This document shows positions 1 to 9,063 of a stretch of DNA of 35,200 nucleotides, piece by piece. Below the pieces are notes generated by a model. That model saw only the letters and a program-made list of their open reading frames with translations, was not told the DNA's origin and made no database searches. Position 1 is the stretch's first letter; every line of letters begins with the position of its first letter. The position numbers and the translations under genes were made by a program. The DNA is from SAR116 cluster bacterium AG-426-I14 (GTDB lineage: Bacteria > Pseudomonadota > Alphaproteobacteria > Puniceispirillales > Marisalimonadaceae): positions 1-35,200 of the forward strand of contig QCNS01000016.1 in assembly GCA_003210055.1 (NCBI GenBank), written 5' to 3'.

Positions 1-10
1 ACATTTTTAA

Positions 11-1222
11 ATGAAAAGCTCAGAAAAAAAAATTAAAATAGATGACATAAACATAAATGTTTACAAATCTGGTTTAAAAAAGAATAAAACAAATCTTCTG
101 TGGATTGAATTGCCAGACAATTCATCAATTGCAGGAGTTTTTACGAAATCAGAAACATCAAGTGCTGCTGTAAGACATTGTAAAAAAAATTTGAGTTTTG
201 ATAAAAATAATAATGCTGTAAAATCTATTTTAGTAAATTCAGGTAATGCAAATACTTTTACTGGGGAAAAAGGTGAAAAAACCGTTAGGGAAATAATAAA
301 ATTTCTTAGCAAATTGCAAAATTGTAATCCAAAGGCAATTTATACAGCCTCAACAGGAGTTATTGGTGAATTTTTAGATCCTAAAATGATAATTAATAGT
401 ATAAAAAATAATTTACCTTTCTCTAAAAACTCATGGTTAGAGGCTGCAAAAGCAATCATGACTACAGATACATTCCACAAAATTTCAAGTACAAAATGTA
501 AAATTGACAATGAAGAAGTAAATATTGTTGGAATAGCAAAAGGTTCCGGTATGATTGCCCCTAACATGGCAACTATGTTAGCTTTTATTTTTACTGATAT
601 TAAAATATCATCAAATGTTCTTCAAAAAATTTTATTGTATCAAAATGAAAGAACTTTTAATTCTATTTCTGTGGACAGTGATACATCTACAAGTGATACA
701 GTTTTATTAGTATCTACAAATAAAAAAAATAATAAATTAATCACTTCATATAATGACCCTAAAATTTGTGAATTTAAGGATAAAATTTATGAACTTATGT
801 TAAGTCTTGCAAAACAAGTTGTAAAAGATGGAGAAGGAGCAACAAAATTCATAGAAGTAAATGTTTTAAATGCAAAGTCTCTTAAGGCCGCAAAAAACAT
901 AGGAATGTCAATTGCAAACTCACCACTTGTTAAAACCGCAATTGCAGGAGAAGATGCTAATTGGGGAAGGATTATTATGGCCATAGGAAAGTCATATGAA
1001 AAAATTATTCCTAGCAAAATTAAAATTTATTTTGGTAAACACTTAGTTACAAAAAATGGAATGAAATACTCAAACTACTCTGAAAAAATAATTTCTAAAT
1101 ACTTAAAAAAAGATGAAATTAATATCAAAATAGATTTATCAATGGGTAACAAAAATTGGAACGTTTACACGTGTGATTTTACTGAGAAATATATTAAGAT
1201 AAATGCAGATTACAGAAGTTAA
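11..1222 (+). CDS. argJ: Bifunctional glutamate N-acetyltransferase / ornithine acetyltransferase ArgJ
   Basis: ArgJ moves the acetyl group from N-acetylornithine to glutamate and, in bifunctional forms, also makes N-acetylglutamate from acetyl-CoA. It drives the cyclic arginine pathway in the cytoplasm. The 403-residue protein has normal family length. The self-cleavage site is visible in KGSGMIAPNMATML: cleavage before Thr188 frees the nucleophilic Thr that starts the beta chain. The C-terminal block around GEDANWGRI is also typical. The ATG at 11 directly follows a TAA at 8-10 that may be the stop of a preceding gene; no Shine-Dalgarno site is seen. mutT starts inside its 3' end (20-base overlap), suggesting co-transcription. 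Whether it keeps the acetyl-CoA activity cannot be told from sequence alone. argH, a later step of the pathway, lies 29 kb away in this window. Confidence 0.96.
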   Translation: MKSSEKKIKIDDININVYKSGLKKNKTNLLWIELPDNSSIAGVFTKSETSSAAVRHCKKNLSFDKNNNAVKSILVNSGNANTFTGEKGEKTVREIIKFLSKLQNCNPKAIYTASTGVIGEFLDPKMIINSIKNNLPFSKNSWLEAAKAIMTTDTFHKISSTKCKIDNEEVNIVGIAKGSGMIAPNMATMLAFIFTDIKISSNVLQKILLYQNERTFNSISVDSDTSTSDTVLLVSTNKKNNKLITSYNDPKICEFKDKIYELMLSLAKQVVKDGEGATKFIEVNVLNAKSLKAAKNIGMSIANSPLVKTAIAGEDANWGRIIMAIGKSYEKIIPSKIKIYFGKHLVTKNGMKYSNYSEKIISKYLKKDEINIKIDLSMGNKNWNVYTCDFTEKYIKINADYRS

Positions 1223-1619
1223 AAAGGTCATTGTAAGTTGTCTTGCTCTAATAAATGATGATAATGAAGTTCTATTTTGCAAAAGGTCTGACGATTCTAA
1301 TTTTTCAGGATGTTGGGAATTCCCTGGTGGCAAAATAAAAAATAATGAGACACCTGAAGATGGACTAATTCGTGAAATAAAAGAAGAAATTGGAGTTAAT
1401 TTAAATAGTCATTGCATTGCTCCACTAAGTTTTTCAACTCATATTTATAATGATTTGTCTTTTACTGTTCTTTTATATGTTTCCAGAAAATGGGAAGAAA
1501 ATCCTTCACCTATTATCCATTCTGAAATATCATGGTTACATCCAAAAGACTTAAGAAATTATAGAATGCTTCCGACAAATAATTATCTCATTTCAAGTTT
1601 ACAAGACTTACTTTTATAA
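1203..1619 (+). CDS. mutT: MutT-family Nudix hydrolase (8-oxo-dGTP diphosphatase)
   Basis: Likely hydrolyses 8-oxo-dGTP to the monophosphate and so prevents A:T to C:G transversions. The 138-residue protein has a perfect Nudix box, G-x5-E-x7-R-E-[I]-x-E-E-x-G-[V], beginning in GGKIKNNE and ending in REIKEEIGV (about residues 40-63). The N-terminal VSCLALINDDNEVLFCKR strand and the WEFPGGK segment are typical of MutT proper. The start at 1203 lies inside argJ (20-base overlap), an arrangement consistent with translational coupling. Other Nudix substrates are possible, but the argJ-mutT order is common in alphaproteobacteria and supports the MutT call. It ends seven bases before the end of the convergent methyltransferase gene. 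Confidence 0.92.
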   Translation: MQITEVKKVIVSCLALINDDNEVLFCKRSDDSNFSGCWEFPGGKIKNNETPEDGLIREIKEEIGVNLNSHCIAPLSFSTHIYNDLSFTVLLYVSRKWEENPSPIIHSEISWLHPKDLRNYRMLPTNNYLISSLQDLLL

Positions 1620-1626
1620 AAAACTA

Positions 1627-2421
1627 TTATTTCCAACATACTGCTGTAATGATTTCAAAAGTGCAGTATATTGTTTTATCTTCCTTATCAAAATACCTCA
1701 ATTGATAATGTTTCTCTAAAGTAGAAAAAAAACTTTTATTTGTAAAATGTTTTCTTCTGGTCTTTAAAAAGTTTGACTCTCCCATTCCTCTGAGGTCATT
1801 CATTAATTTCAATGTTGACTTATACTTTACTTTTATCAAATCAGTGTCAATTACAGTGTTTTTAAATCCTAAATTTGACAACAAATTTCCTAATCGAGTA
1901 ATATCAAACTGCATATTAAACCTTGGATAAACTCCTTTAAAAACAATTTCATCAGATTTTATTAGTGTAGATTTTAACTCTCTAATAGTTTCAGAACCAA
2001 AGATAGAAAATAATAAAACTCCCTTTTTTTTTAATATTTTATTAATTTTTTTAAAAAAATTTTCATAATCATTTATATTATTTAAGTATAGACAAGAGAA
2101 CACTCCGTCAAAACTCTCATTTTTAAAGCTCAAACATTCTTCATCAATATTTATAAAATGATTATTTGGTATTTTATGTGATTTTATCATTTCAATGGAG
2201 TTATCTGTTGAAATAATATTTTTAATTTTTTCTAATTTTTTTAATTTGAATGTAAGGTCTCCGTCATGAGAACCAATTTCTAAAACTCTATCAAAATCTC
2301 TGTCTATATTTAGTATATTTTTCTTAATAACTTCAGAGGAATAAAGTTTTAAAAAATTGAACTTGTTATAATTTTCTGCAATTCTGTTTCTGCTTTGGAT
2401 AATTAATTTTTTGTCATACAT
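1627..2421 (-). CDS. SAM-dependent methyltransferase, BioC/NDUFAF5-like
   Basis: A class I Rossmann methyltransferase of 264 residues. SAM motif I is VLEIGSHDGDL (about 47-57), the acidic residue after the second strand is Asp73, and a DGVFSCLYLNNI segment resembles motif IV. The second half (RFNMQFDITRLGNLLSNLGF and, further on, LMNDLRGMGESN) matches the BioC/NDUFAF5 branch. Members of that branch include the biotin-pathway malonyl-ACP methyltransferase and the mitochondrial complex I assembly factor. The alphaproteobacterial version near mutT is usually the NDUFAF5-like one, but no bio genes are here to decide and the actual substrate is unknown. It is convergent with mutT and divergent from the amidase gene. 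The gene starts at an ATG without a clear ribosome site. Confidence 0.82.
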   Translation of the reverse strand: MYDKKLIIQSRNRIAENYNKFNFLKLYSSEVIKKNILNIDRDFDRVLEIGSHDGDLTFKLKKLEKIKNIISTDNSIEMIKSHKIPNNHFINIDEECLSFKNESFDGVFSCLYLNNINDYENFFKKINKILKKKGVLLFSIFGSETIRELKSTLIKSDEIVFKGVYPRFNMQFDITRLGNLLSNLGFKNTVIDTDLIKVKYKSTLKLMNDLRGMGESNFLKTRRKHFTNKSFFSTLEKHYQLRYFDKEDKTIYCTFEIITAVCWK

Positions 2422-2509
2422 AACTTAATTGATATTTTACCAAATTTGTTTCTTTTCAATAAAGTTTTCATTTGCTATTATTCTATGCGATATTCAAAAA
2501 AGTAGCAAA

Positions 2510-2523
2510 AAAGAATATTCTTT
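2510..2523. repeat. 14-bp perfect palindrome in divergent promoter region
   Basis: AAAGAATATTCTTT reads the same on both strands and lies in the 145-base spacer between the divergent methyltransferase and amidase genes, 43 bases before the amidase ATG. It has no loop and no downstream T-run of its own, so it looks more like a possible operator than a terminator. In DNA this AT-rich a chance palindrome is quite possible. Confidence 0.35.
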
Positions 2524-2566
2524 GAATAATTTTTAGATAATTTGTTGTAAATTTAGCAAAATTAAA

Positions 2567-3421
2567 ATGTCTAATGAAATTACAGTGTCATGTCTTCAAT
2601 ATACATCATTACAAAATGAGCATGATACACTTATAATAATTAGTAATTTAATTAAAAAAGCAGTTAAAGAAAATTCAGAAATAATTGCTTTACCTGAGTG
2701 TTCGACATTTATATTTCAAAATAAAGAGAATACATTAAAAAATGCTAATTTTGAAAATAATAGTTTAACTTTAAAAACTCTAAAAAACCTTGCTAAATTA
2801 TATCAAGTTAATATTCTTATTGGCTCTTTACAGATTAAAGTATACCTAAAAAATAAACAAAACTACTCTTTGGTAAATAGATCTTTTTTTATAAACTCAA
2901 AGGGAGTCATAATCATTAAATATGATAAAATTCACTTATTTGATGTGTATTTGTCAAAAAAGGAAAAGTTTTTTGAGTCTGATACATATACATCCGGTGA
3001 AAAGGCCGTTTTAGGAGAATTAAATTTAGGTAAAAAGACTATTAAACTTGGTTTAACAATTTGCTATGATTTAAGATTTCCAACATTGTATAGAGACTTG
3101 GCCAAAGCAGGAGCAGAAATCATATTTGTTCCCTCAGCTTTTTCTCAAACTACTGGTGAAGTACATTGGCATACATTATTAAAAGCAAGAGCTATAGAAA
3201 ATGGTTGCTTTATAATTGCTCCTGCTCAAACTGGAGAACATTTCAAAGGAAGAAGTTCCTTTGGTCATTCACTTATTGTCTCTCCCTGGGGGAAAATACT
3301 AGCAGATGCAAAAAAAAGTGAAGGTTTAATCACTAAAAAAATTAATATTGACGAAGTATATGATTGTAGAAAAAAAATACCAAATCTTAAAAATGAAAAA
3401 ACTTACAATTTTGATTTTTAA
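2567..3421 (+). CDS. Carbon-nitrogen hydrolase (Nit-type amidase)
   Basis: A nitrilase-superfamily amidase of 284 residues, probably Nit1/Nit2-like; relatives hydrolyse deaminated glutathione or omega-amides such as 2-oxoglutaramate. The catalytic triad is visible: Glu44 in ALPECSTF, Lys121 in KYDKIHLF and Cys166 in LTICYDLRFP. A second conserved Glu198 sits in TGEVHWH. The GRSSFGHSLIVSPWG block (about 228-242) is typical of the Nit subgroup. In many alphaproteobacteria this gene follows grxC near the mutT/methyltransferase genes; grxC is absent here. The stop codon overlaps the accA stop on the other strand (shared TTAA, 4 bases). The exact substrate is inferred from the family only. Confidence 0.88.
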   Translation: MSNEITVSCLQYTSLQNEHDTLIIISNLIKKAVKENSEIIALPECSTFIFQNKENTLKNANFENNSLTLKTLKNLAKLYQVNILIGSLQIKVYLKNKQNYSLVNRSFFINSKGVIIIKYDKIHLFDVYLSKKEKFFESDTYTSGEKAVLGELNLGKKTIKLGLTICYDLRFPTLYRDLAKAGAEIIFVPSAFSQTTGEVHWHTLLKARAIENGCFIIAPAQTGEHFKGRSSFGHSLIVSPWGKILADAKKSEGLITKKINIDEVYDCRKKIPNLKNEKTYNFDF

Positions 3422-4368
3422 AAATCGTGTAACTTTAAATATTTAGTTTCTTTTTGTTTTCTTATTTCACTTTTATCTAATTTTAAAAGACCAAGTAAAT
3501 TTATTTCTAAAACATTACCTAGTTCTGAAATCGCTCTATTATGATCTCTATGAGCACCACCCAGAGGTTCTTGAATAATTTCATCAATTACTTTAAATTC
3601 TTTCATGTCTTGAGCAGTTAATTTTAGAGCTTTTGCTGCATCATTTGCTTTGTTAGCATCTCTCCAAAGGATTGAGGCACATCCTTCAGGTGATATCACA
3701 GAGTAAATAGCGTGCTCATACATCAAAACTTTGTTACTTACTGCTAAAGCTATTGCACCACCTGAACCACCCTCACCTAAAATTGTAGCAATCATAGGTG
3801 TTTTAATTTCTAAACTTGTTTGAATACAATTAGCTATGGCTTGTGCCTGACCTCTTTCCTCAGCCCCTTTACCTGGATAAGCTCCAGATGTATCTATAAA
3901 AGTTAAAACTGGTAAATTAAATTTGTCTGCAAGTCTCATCAACCTAATCGCTTTCCTGTAACCTTCAGGTCTTGCCATGCCAAAATTTCTGTAAATTCTA
4001 TCTTTAGTATCTTTCCCTTTATCTATTCCAATTAATACAACGGATTGGCCTCTAAATAAGCCAATTCCACCAGTGAGCGAATTATCTTCGGCATAATTTC
4101 GATCACCTGATAAAGGAATGTAATCTTTAATTAATTTTGATAGTACATCCTGAAACTGAGGTCTTTCAGGGTGTCTGGAAACCTGGACCTTTTGCCAAGG
4201 ATCAAGTTTTGAATAAGTGGTCGTCAACTCATCACCAACTTTTTTTTGTAACTTACCAATTTCACTAGCAATATTTAAATCTGAATTAGATGATAAATGT
4301 CTTAGTTCTTCAATTTTCCCCTCTAGCTCAGCAATATTTTTTTCAAATGTTAAAAAATGTTTAAGCAT
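3418..4368 (-). CDS. accA: Acetyl-CoA carboxylase carboxyltransferase subunit alpha
   Basis: AccA pairs with AccD to transfer the carboxyl group from carboxybiotin to acetyl-CoA, making malonyl-CoA for fatty acid synthesis. The 316-residue length is normal. The helical N-terminus ([18 protein letters not shown]) is followed by the carboxyltransferase core, with [20 protein letters not shown] and [13 protein letters not shown] forming the oxyanion-hole region, and then [16 protein letters not shown]. The start overlaps the end of xerD by 8 bases (ATGCTTAA), so translation is probably coupled. It is the last gene of a four-gene minus-strand unit. accD is not in the window. Confidence 0.97.
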   Translation of the reverse strand: MLKHFLTFEKNIAELEGKIEELRHLSSNSDLNIASEIGKLQKKVGDELTTTYSKLDPWQKVQVSRHPERPQFQDVLSKLIKDYIPLSGDRNYAEDNSLTGGIGLFRGQSVVLIGIDKGKDTKDRIYRNFGMARPEGYRKAIRLMRLADKFNLPVLTFIDTSGAYPGKGAEERGQAQAIANCIQTSLEIKTPMIATILGEGGSGGAIALAVSNKVLMYEHAIYSVISPEGCASILWRDANKANDAAKALKLTAQDMKEFKVIDEIIQEPLGGAHRDHNRAISELGNVLEINLLGLLKLDKSEIRKQKETKYLKLHDF

Positions 4369-5329
4369 TTTTAAGATCCTCTTTTTTAAAGATATTATTA
4401 AGTGGGTGTGAGTCTTTTACTAATCCCAGTAAACGCTCTTGTCTTACTTGAGTATAGATTTCTGTGGTACTAATATCTGAATGTCCAAGTAATTTTTGGA
4501 GTGAACGAAGATCAGCCCCTCGATTTAACAAATGAGTAGCAAACGAATGTCTTATTGAATGAGGTGTCACTTTTTTATTATCAAAACCTGAAATTTTTGC
4601 TAACTTTTTTAAATCTTTAAATATGATTTGTCTAGAAACATTTATATTATTTTTGTCATCTGGGAAAAGATAATCATTCTTTTTATCATTGTTCTCATTA
4701 TTAAATTTAACCCACAGTTTTATAACATTTATTGCTCTGGACGTAAAAACAACTAAACGCTGTGTCCCACCTTTCCCCCTGATATAAAATTTATCTTTAA
4801 TACTATTTATATTTGAAATTTTTAAGTCTAATAATTCACTAATTCTTAAACCAGTAGAATATAAAATTTCCAAAATCACGTGCAGTCTCAAAAAAGCTTT
4901 TCTCTCATTATACTTTAATTCATTTTTTTTATAATTTTTGTAAGACTCATTCATCAAAAAATTAATTTCTTTTTCTGACAAAACATTGGGCAATGTTTTT
5001 TTATTTCTCATACCGGATAAATTATATGTTGGATTAGTAGTTATTATTTTTTCAGAATATAAAAAGCTAAAAAAACTTTTAATTACTGATATTTTTCTAT
5101 TAATTGAACTAATAGATTGCTGTTTACTTTTAAGAAACAAAAAATATTTAGATATTTCCTGATCATTAATCTGGTCATATATAATTTTTCTTTTATAAAA
5201 CCAATTAACCATTAACTCTAAATCCTTTTCATAGGATTTAATAGTATTTTTTGCTAAACCATTTTCTAAATACTTAGATGATAGAAAGCTTTCAATTAAT
5301 CTATAATTTTTATCAATAATTTGGTTCAT
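4361..5329 (-). CDS. xerD: Site-specific tyrosine recombinase XerD
   Basis: Likely acts with XerC at the dif site to resolve chromosome dimers before division. The 322-residue protein has an N-terminal SAM-like core-binding domain (about 10-105) and a C-terminal catalytic domain. All six catalytic positions can be read: Arg162 ([10 protein letters not shown]), Lys186 (RGKGGTQ), His257 and Arg260 ([10 protein letters not shown]), His283 (LGHSDISTT) and the Tyr292 nucleophile (EIYTQV). It overlaps the upstream gene by 4 bases (ATGA) and accA by 8 bases. The xerD-accA neighbourhood is common in alphaproteobacteria and argues for a housekeeping recombinase, not a phage or integron integrase. XerC is not excluded by motif alone. 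Confidence 0.92.
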   Translation of the reverse strand: MNQIIDKNYRLIESFLSSKYLENGLAKNTIKSYEKDLELMVNWFYKRKIIYDQINDQEISKYFLFLKSKQQSISSINRKISVIKSFFSFLYSEKIITTNPTYNLSGMRNKKTLPNVLSEKEINFLMNESYKNYKKNELKYNERKAFLRLHVILEILYSTGLRISELLDLKISNINSIKDKFYIRGKGGTQRLVVFTSRAINVIKLWVKFNNENNDKKNDYLFPDDKNNINVSRQIIFKDLKKLAKISGFDNKKVTPHSIRHSFATHLLNRGADLRSLQKLLGHSDISTTEIYTQVRQERLLGLVKDSHPLNNIFKKEDLKNA

Positions 5330-7092
5330 TTTAAAAATATTAAACTAGCTAATTTGGAGGACAGAATTTCTAATCTTATAGATGATCCTAATTTTTCTAA
5401 TCCTATCTGACTTAGTGATTTTTCTAAAGTTTGTAAATTTGTCAATTCAAAATTTCTTAATTTTCTATCTTTTATTAAGCGTGCAATTAACAAAATTGTT
5501 TGAACTTTTTCATCATTCTTTGATTTATCTTGAACAGCTCTATTGATTAAAAAGCTCTTATAGTTAATAGAATTTGACCAGATAGAAAAATTATCTGCGT
5601 TATTTTTATTAAAATCAAAACGTTCCAAAAAATCACTCCAATTCTCATTTGGACTTTTCATTCCTGAGGCCTCTAGGTATGGAACCAGACCCCATGAATT
5701 ATTTTCAGAAATAAATTTTAAATCCCACGAACTACCCTTTGAAACTAACAGTATTTTAGAAATTTCATTTTCAGAAAAATTCTCAGGTTTATGTAAAATC
5801 TGCAAATATTTGATTTTTTGGTTTAAATTATTTGGTAAAGCCTTACCTTGAATTGAAGTTAAGCTGGGCAAATATAAATCTAAAGTTTGGTCTAATCTAC
5901 CAAGTTTATTTTCTATTTCTAAAATATCTAAAATATAATTTACCTTTTCAACATCATCATTTATTTCTATGGAAGCTAACCAAACATGAGCTCTGTTTAA
6001 TCCATTTGCGTTTTGATTTAATGCCACTAAAGATTTTTTAGGTTCTGGTTTCTCATATAAAACAGCTTGATAAATTTTTATCATTTGTTTTCTATCAATT
6101 CTTTTAAAACTTATTAACTTATCAAGTAAAAATGATCTGGCTTCTGAGTTTATATAAACTAACTCAATCAGAGCTTCAGTATATTCAGAATCAAACTCAG
6201 CTATCATATTTGCAGAAATTGGAAATTTTAACATATCTAACATTATGACGTGAAATGGAGTTAATTTAACTTGATTATTTTTAATGGTTTTAATGTTATT
6301 TTGATCTAAAATATTTATAAATAATTCCTGAAACAAAGAATCTATTAGATTCTCAGATACCATTACGTCGTGTATTAAGTTAGCTTCATCAAAGCTTTCG
6401 TTGATTAATAAACATATTAAATTTGCTTTTCTCCAATATGGTTGAGTGTTTGATTTCAAAATTTCAGAGACATATTTACATGCTTCTTTGTCATTTTTTT
6501 TCATTAAATTATACTCTACTAACCATTTTTTCCATCTATGCCATCTTTTTCCATTCGGTAATTGAATGACTATTTGTTCTAATTTTTTGCTTGCACCTGA
6601 TGCTGATAATTTTAGCAATTTTGTCTCTACAAACTTCACAATTTCGTCAGAACTGCCAGATGGAGGAATTGATACACTTGAATACAAGTCAACTAAGTAG
6701 GTTTGAAGAAATTTACTTGATACAATATCAGGAATATAATTTAGACTTTTTATAGCTTCTTGCGCTGTTAAATTATTCCATAAATTCAAGCCAAACTTAT
6801 TATTTAAATTAGTTTTAATCCCTATTGAACCTAATGATGGTGAATTCAACTCACCTATTTTAATAGAAGTTACTTTTTTCCTGATAACTTCTTTTTTTTT
6901 AACTTTTGAACTATTTAATTGATTAGAACTTTTCTCTGAAATACTTTTTTGTTTATTTATCTTCTCTGAATTTATTTCAATCGAATTGTTTTGATTTGTA
7001 ACATCAATGTAGTTTTCTTCATTTACTTTATTTTGAGCAAAAGAAAATTTAATGCTTATTAGAAATATAATTATTGTGAATATCTGTTTCAT
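5326..7092 (-). CDS. Exported protein of unknown function, mostly helical
   Basis: I do not recognise a named family. The 588-residue product begins with a clear Sec signal peptide: Lys at position 3, a hydrophobic core of about residues 4-16, and likely cleavage after Ala19 (SFA before Gln20). There is no lipobox and no further membrane segment, so it is probably periplasmic. A Lys/Asn/Ser-rich linker (about 20-75) is followed by a long Leu-rich region that reads as successive amphipathic helices, possibly TPR-like or solenoid. A short [16 protein letters not shown] segment near residue 190 stands out. It follows a 46-residue membrane peptide by 25 bases and overlaps xerD by 4 bases (ATGA), so all four genes likely form one transcript. 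In other alphaproteobacteria large exported proteins of unknown role occur at this place. Confidence 0.85.
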   Translation of the reverse strand: MKQIFTIIIFLISIKFSFAQNKVNEENYIDVTNQNNSIEINSEKINKQKSISEKSSNQLNSSKVKKKEVIRKKVTSIKIGELNSPSLGSIGIKTNLNNKFGLNLWNNLTAQEAIKSLNYIPDIVSSKFLQTYLVDLYSSVSIPPSGSSDEIVKFVETKLLKLSASGASKKLEQIVIQLPNGKRWHRWKKWLVEYNLMKKNDKEACKYVSEILKSNTQPYWRKANLICLLINESFDEANLIHDVMVSENLIDSLFQELFINILDQNNIKTIKNNQVKLTPFHVIMLDMLKFPISANMIAEFDSEYTEALIELVYINSEARSFLLDKLISFKRIDRKQMIKIYQAVLYEKPEPKKSLVALNQNANGLNRAHVWLASIEINDDVEKVNYILDILEIENKLGRLDQTLDLYLPSLTSIQGKALPNNLNQKIKYLQILHKPENFSENEISKILLVSKGSSWDLKFISENNSWGLVPYLEASGMKSPNENWSDFLERFDFNKNNADNFSIWSNSINYKSFLINRAVQDKSKNDEKVQTILLIARLIKDRKLRNFELTNLQTLEKSLSQIGLEKLGSSIRLEILSSKLASLIFLK

Positions 7093-7117
7093 TCATTCCA
7101 ACTTTCCCTAATTTAAA

Positions 7118-7258
7118 TCACCTTGAAACCTGACTATTGACATCAATTTTTTTATTAACTACTTTTGTTGGCGCGGGAATATCCCAAGTGTAAAAAATTA
7201 TAGTTACCAATCCAATCAATGATACTAAGCTGAGAATTATATATTTAATCTTTTTCAT
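7118..7258 (-). CDS. 46-residue single-pass membrane peptide
   Basis: A small gene read directly from the minus strand: ATG at 7258, TGA at 7118-7120. The product starts MKKIKYIILSLVSLIGLVTI, giving two lysines near the N-terminus and one hydrophobic segment (about residues 5-23). It continues with a short polar tail containing TWDIPAPTKVV. The tail motif WDIPAP resembles small proteins I recall from the same place in other alphaproteobacteria, ahead of the exported protein/xerD genes; this is recollection, not a search. The peptide could be an uncleaved signal anchor with a periplasmic tail. It is first in the minus-strand unit ending in accA and is divergent from aroK. Function unknown. Confidence 0.7.
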   Translation of the reverse strand: MKKIKYIILSLVSLIGLVTIIFYTWDIPAPTKVVNKKIDVNSQVSR

Positions 7259-7299
7259 AATAAAACATCAACTAGATATATATAAATTATGGCGAGTTT

Positions 7300-7328
7300 T
7301 TGACATGTTGATAAAATTATAAAAATAT
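7300..7328 (+). promoter_or_regulatory. Candidate promoter for aroK operon
   Basis: A perfect TTGACA (7300-7305) lies in the 124-base spacer between the divergent membrane peptide and aroK. It is followed by an AT-rich stretch containing TATAAA (7318-7323, spacing 12) and AAATAT (7323-7328, spacing 17). The -35 match is good, but no ideal -10 stands at the right distance, so this is tentative. Confidence 0.3.
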
Positions 7329-7382
7329 TTACTGTTTTTTAAATAAAATTTTATATGATATAGGGAATGAAGTTATAAATTA

Positions 7383-7937
7383 ATGAACAATTCAACAAGA
7401 AACCTTAAAACTTCACCTAAACCTAAAATTATATCATTTATAGGTATGATGGGGTCTGGTAAAACTAAAATAGGAGAAAGTCTCTCCAAAAATATAAATT
7501 ATAGTTTTTACGATATTGATGAAATCATCGAAAAAAAATATAAACTGACTATTACAGAAATATTTGAAAATTTTGGTGAAAAAGTGTTCAGAGAAGAAGA
7601 AAAAGTTATTATTCAGAATAAAATTAAAAATATTGTATCAAATTGCGAAATGGCTGTAGTAAGCCTTGGGGGAGGAGGATTTGATAATTCTGATACCAGA
7701 AAACTATTGTTAAATACTACGATTGTTATTTGGCTAGATTGTCCAACAGAGATATTATTAAATAGATTAGGTGATGCTAAAACCAGACCAATGTTGAAAG
7801 GGAATATTTCAGAAAGTTTAAATAACCTTTTGAAGAAAAGAAAAAAAAACTACAATGAAGCACATTTAAAGTTTGATACTTCAACATTTTCGTCCAAACA
7901 AATCATTATGAAAATAAAAGATCGCTTTAATGTCTAA
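7383..7937 (+). CDS. aroK: Shikimate kinase
   Basis: Phosphorylates shikimate to shikimate 3-phosphate, step five of the shikimate pathway. The 184-residue protein has the P-loop GMMGSGKT (21-28), the YDIDEIIE segment whose second Asp (about 43) binds Mg and shikimate, the shikimate-binding LGGGGF, and the TRPML adenine/lid region. The N-terminal 14 residues before the first strand are an extension common in alphaproteobacterial AroK. The start at 7383 is the first ATG after a divergent promoter region and has no clear ribosome site. aroB follows with an 8-base overlap (ATGTCTAA), so the two enzymes are made from one message. Confidence 0.95.
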   Translation: MNNSTRNLKTSPKPKIISFIGMMGSGKTKIGESLSKNINYSFYDIDEIIEKKYKLTITEIFENFGEKVFREEEKVIIQNKIKNIVSNCEMAVVSLGGGGFDNSDTRKLLLNTTIVIWLDCPTEILLNRLGDAKTRPMLKGNISESLNNLLKKRKKNYNEAHLKFDTSTFSSKQIIMKIKDRFNV

Positions 7938-9063
7938 AACAAAAAAAATTATGATCAAGGAAATTAATGGAAAATTTCAATACCCTATAATCATTGGAGG
8001 AAAAATTATATTACAAATAAATAGTTTTATTGAAAGTCATATAAAAAATAAAAAAGTTTTTGTAATTTACGATAATTATTTTGACTTAAAAAAAAATAAT
8101 AATTTTTTGTATTTTTTAAATCAGTCTATATCTATTATTGCAAATGAAGTAAAACTAATTTCCATAAAAAGTAGAGACAAAAATAAAAATTTAAAAACTT
8201 TGAGTTTTTTGATAAATAAAATTCTTAAATATAATGTAGAAAGGAATTCAGTTATTATTACTTTTGGAGGTGGGGTGATTGGTGACATTGGTGGTTTTGT
8301 ATCTTCAATATTGTTAAGAGGGTTAAATTATATTCAAATACCGACAACTTTATTAGCACAAGTGGATAGTTCTGTTGGTGGCAAAACTGGAATAAATACA
8401 CCGCAGGGCAAAAACTTGGTTGGCACTTTTTATCAACCTAAGTGTGTCATTATAGATACTAAAATTCTAAAAACACTACCTAAACGTGAACTATACGCTG
8501 GTTTTGCAGAAGTTATAAAATATTCTCTAATTATGGATAAAAACTTTTATAATTATTTGGTTATAAATTATAATAAAATACTGAATTTAAAAGAACCATA
8601 CATTGATTATATTATTCATAAATCCTGTCAAATAAAATCAAAAATAGTTAGTGAGGACGAAAAAGAAGATGGGATTAGAGCTATACTAAATCTAGGTCAC
8701 ACTTTTGCTCATGCTTTTGAGTCTGAGTTAGGTTATAAGTCAGATCTCATACATGGAGAAGCAGTTGCTATTGGCATTTGCATGGCATATAGACTTTCAC
8801 GTAAATTAGGTATTTGTAAAAATTCAGAAGTTGAGAAAGTAGAAAATTTAATTTTAAAGTACAAGTTACCAACTAAAATAAATCAAATAAAAACAATTTC
8901 ACTTAAAAGAAAAAATATTTTTAAAAAACTTTTTTCTGATAAGAAAGTAAAAGAAGGTAAATTAACATTTATTTTAAGTAGTGGTATTGGCAAAGCAATA
9001 ATTAAAAATGATATTAATGAAAATACGATACTTAGTTTTTTGGAAGAAGAAATAAATGAATGA
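7930..9063 (+). CDS. aroB: 3-dehydroquinate synthase
   Basis: Converts DAHP to 3-dehydroquinate, the second shikimate-pathway step, with NAD and a divalent metal. The 377-residue protein has the NAD loop GGGVIGDIGGF (113-123), the substrate/NAD segment PTTLLAQVDSSVGGKTGIN, and metal ligands in FAEVIKYSL (Glu), LGHTFAHAFE (His) and HGEAVAIG (His). The ATG at 7930 lies inside the end of aroK; a second in-frame ATG occurs seven codons later, so the true start could be slightly downstream. It overlaps the following CorC-like gene by 8 bases (ATGAATGA). Confidence 0.96.
   Translation: MSKTKKIMIKEINGKFQYPIIIGGKIILQINSFIESHIKNKKVFVIYDNYFDLKKNNNFLYFLNQSISIIANEVKLISIKSRDKNKNLKTLSFLINKILKYNVERNSVIITFGGGVIGDIGGFVSSILLRGLNYIQIPTTLLAQVDSSVGGKTGINTPQGKNLVGTFYQPKCVIIDTKILKTLPKRELYAGFAEVIKYSLIMDKNFYNYLVINYNKILNLKEPYIDYIIHKSCQIKSKIVSEDEKEDGIRAILNLGHTFAHAFESELGYKSDLIHGEAVAIGICMAYRLSRKLGICKNSEVEKVENLILKYKLPTKINQIKTISLKRKNIFKKLFSDKKVKEGKLTFILSSGIGKAIIKNDINENTILSFLEEEINE

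Noticed and set aside
2-10. Tail of a gene before argJ (in-frame CAT TTT TAA)
   Set aside because: Only nine bases are visible; a PPIase-like gene would be expected by synteny, but it cannot be supported from this sequence.
4361-5329. Tyrosine recombinase as a sign of an integrated element
   Set aside because: It is a XerD-type enzyme embedded in a housekeeping operon with accA, with no attachment repeats, phage genes or compositional break nearby.
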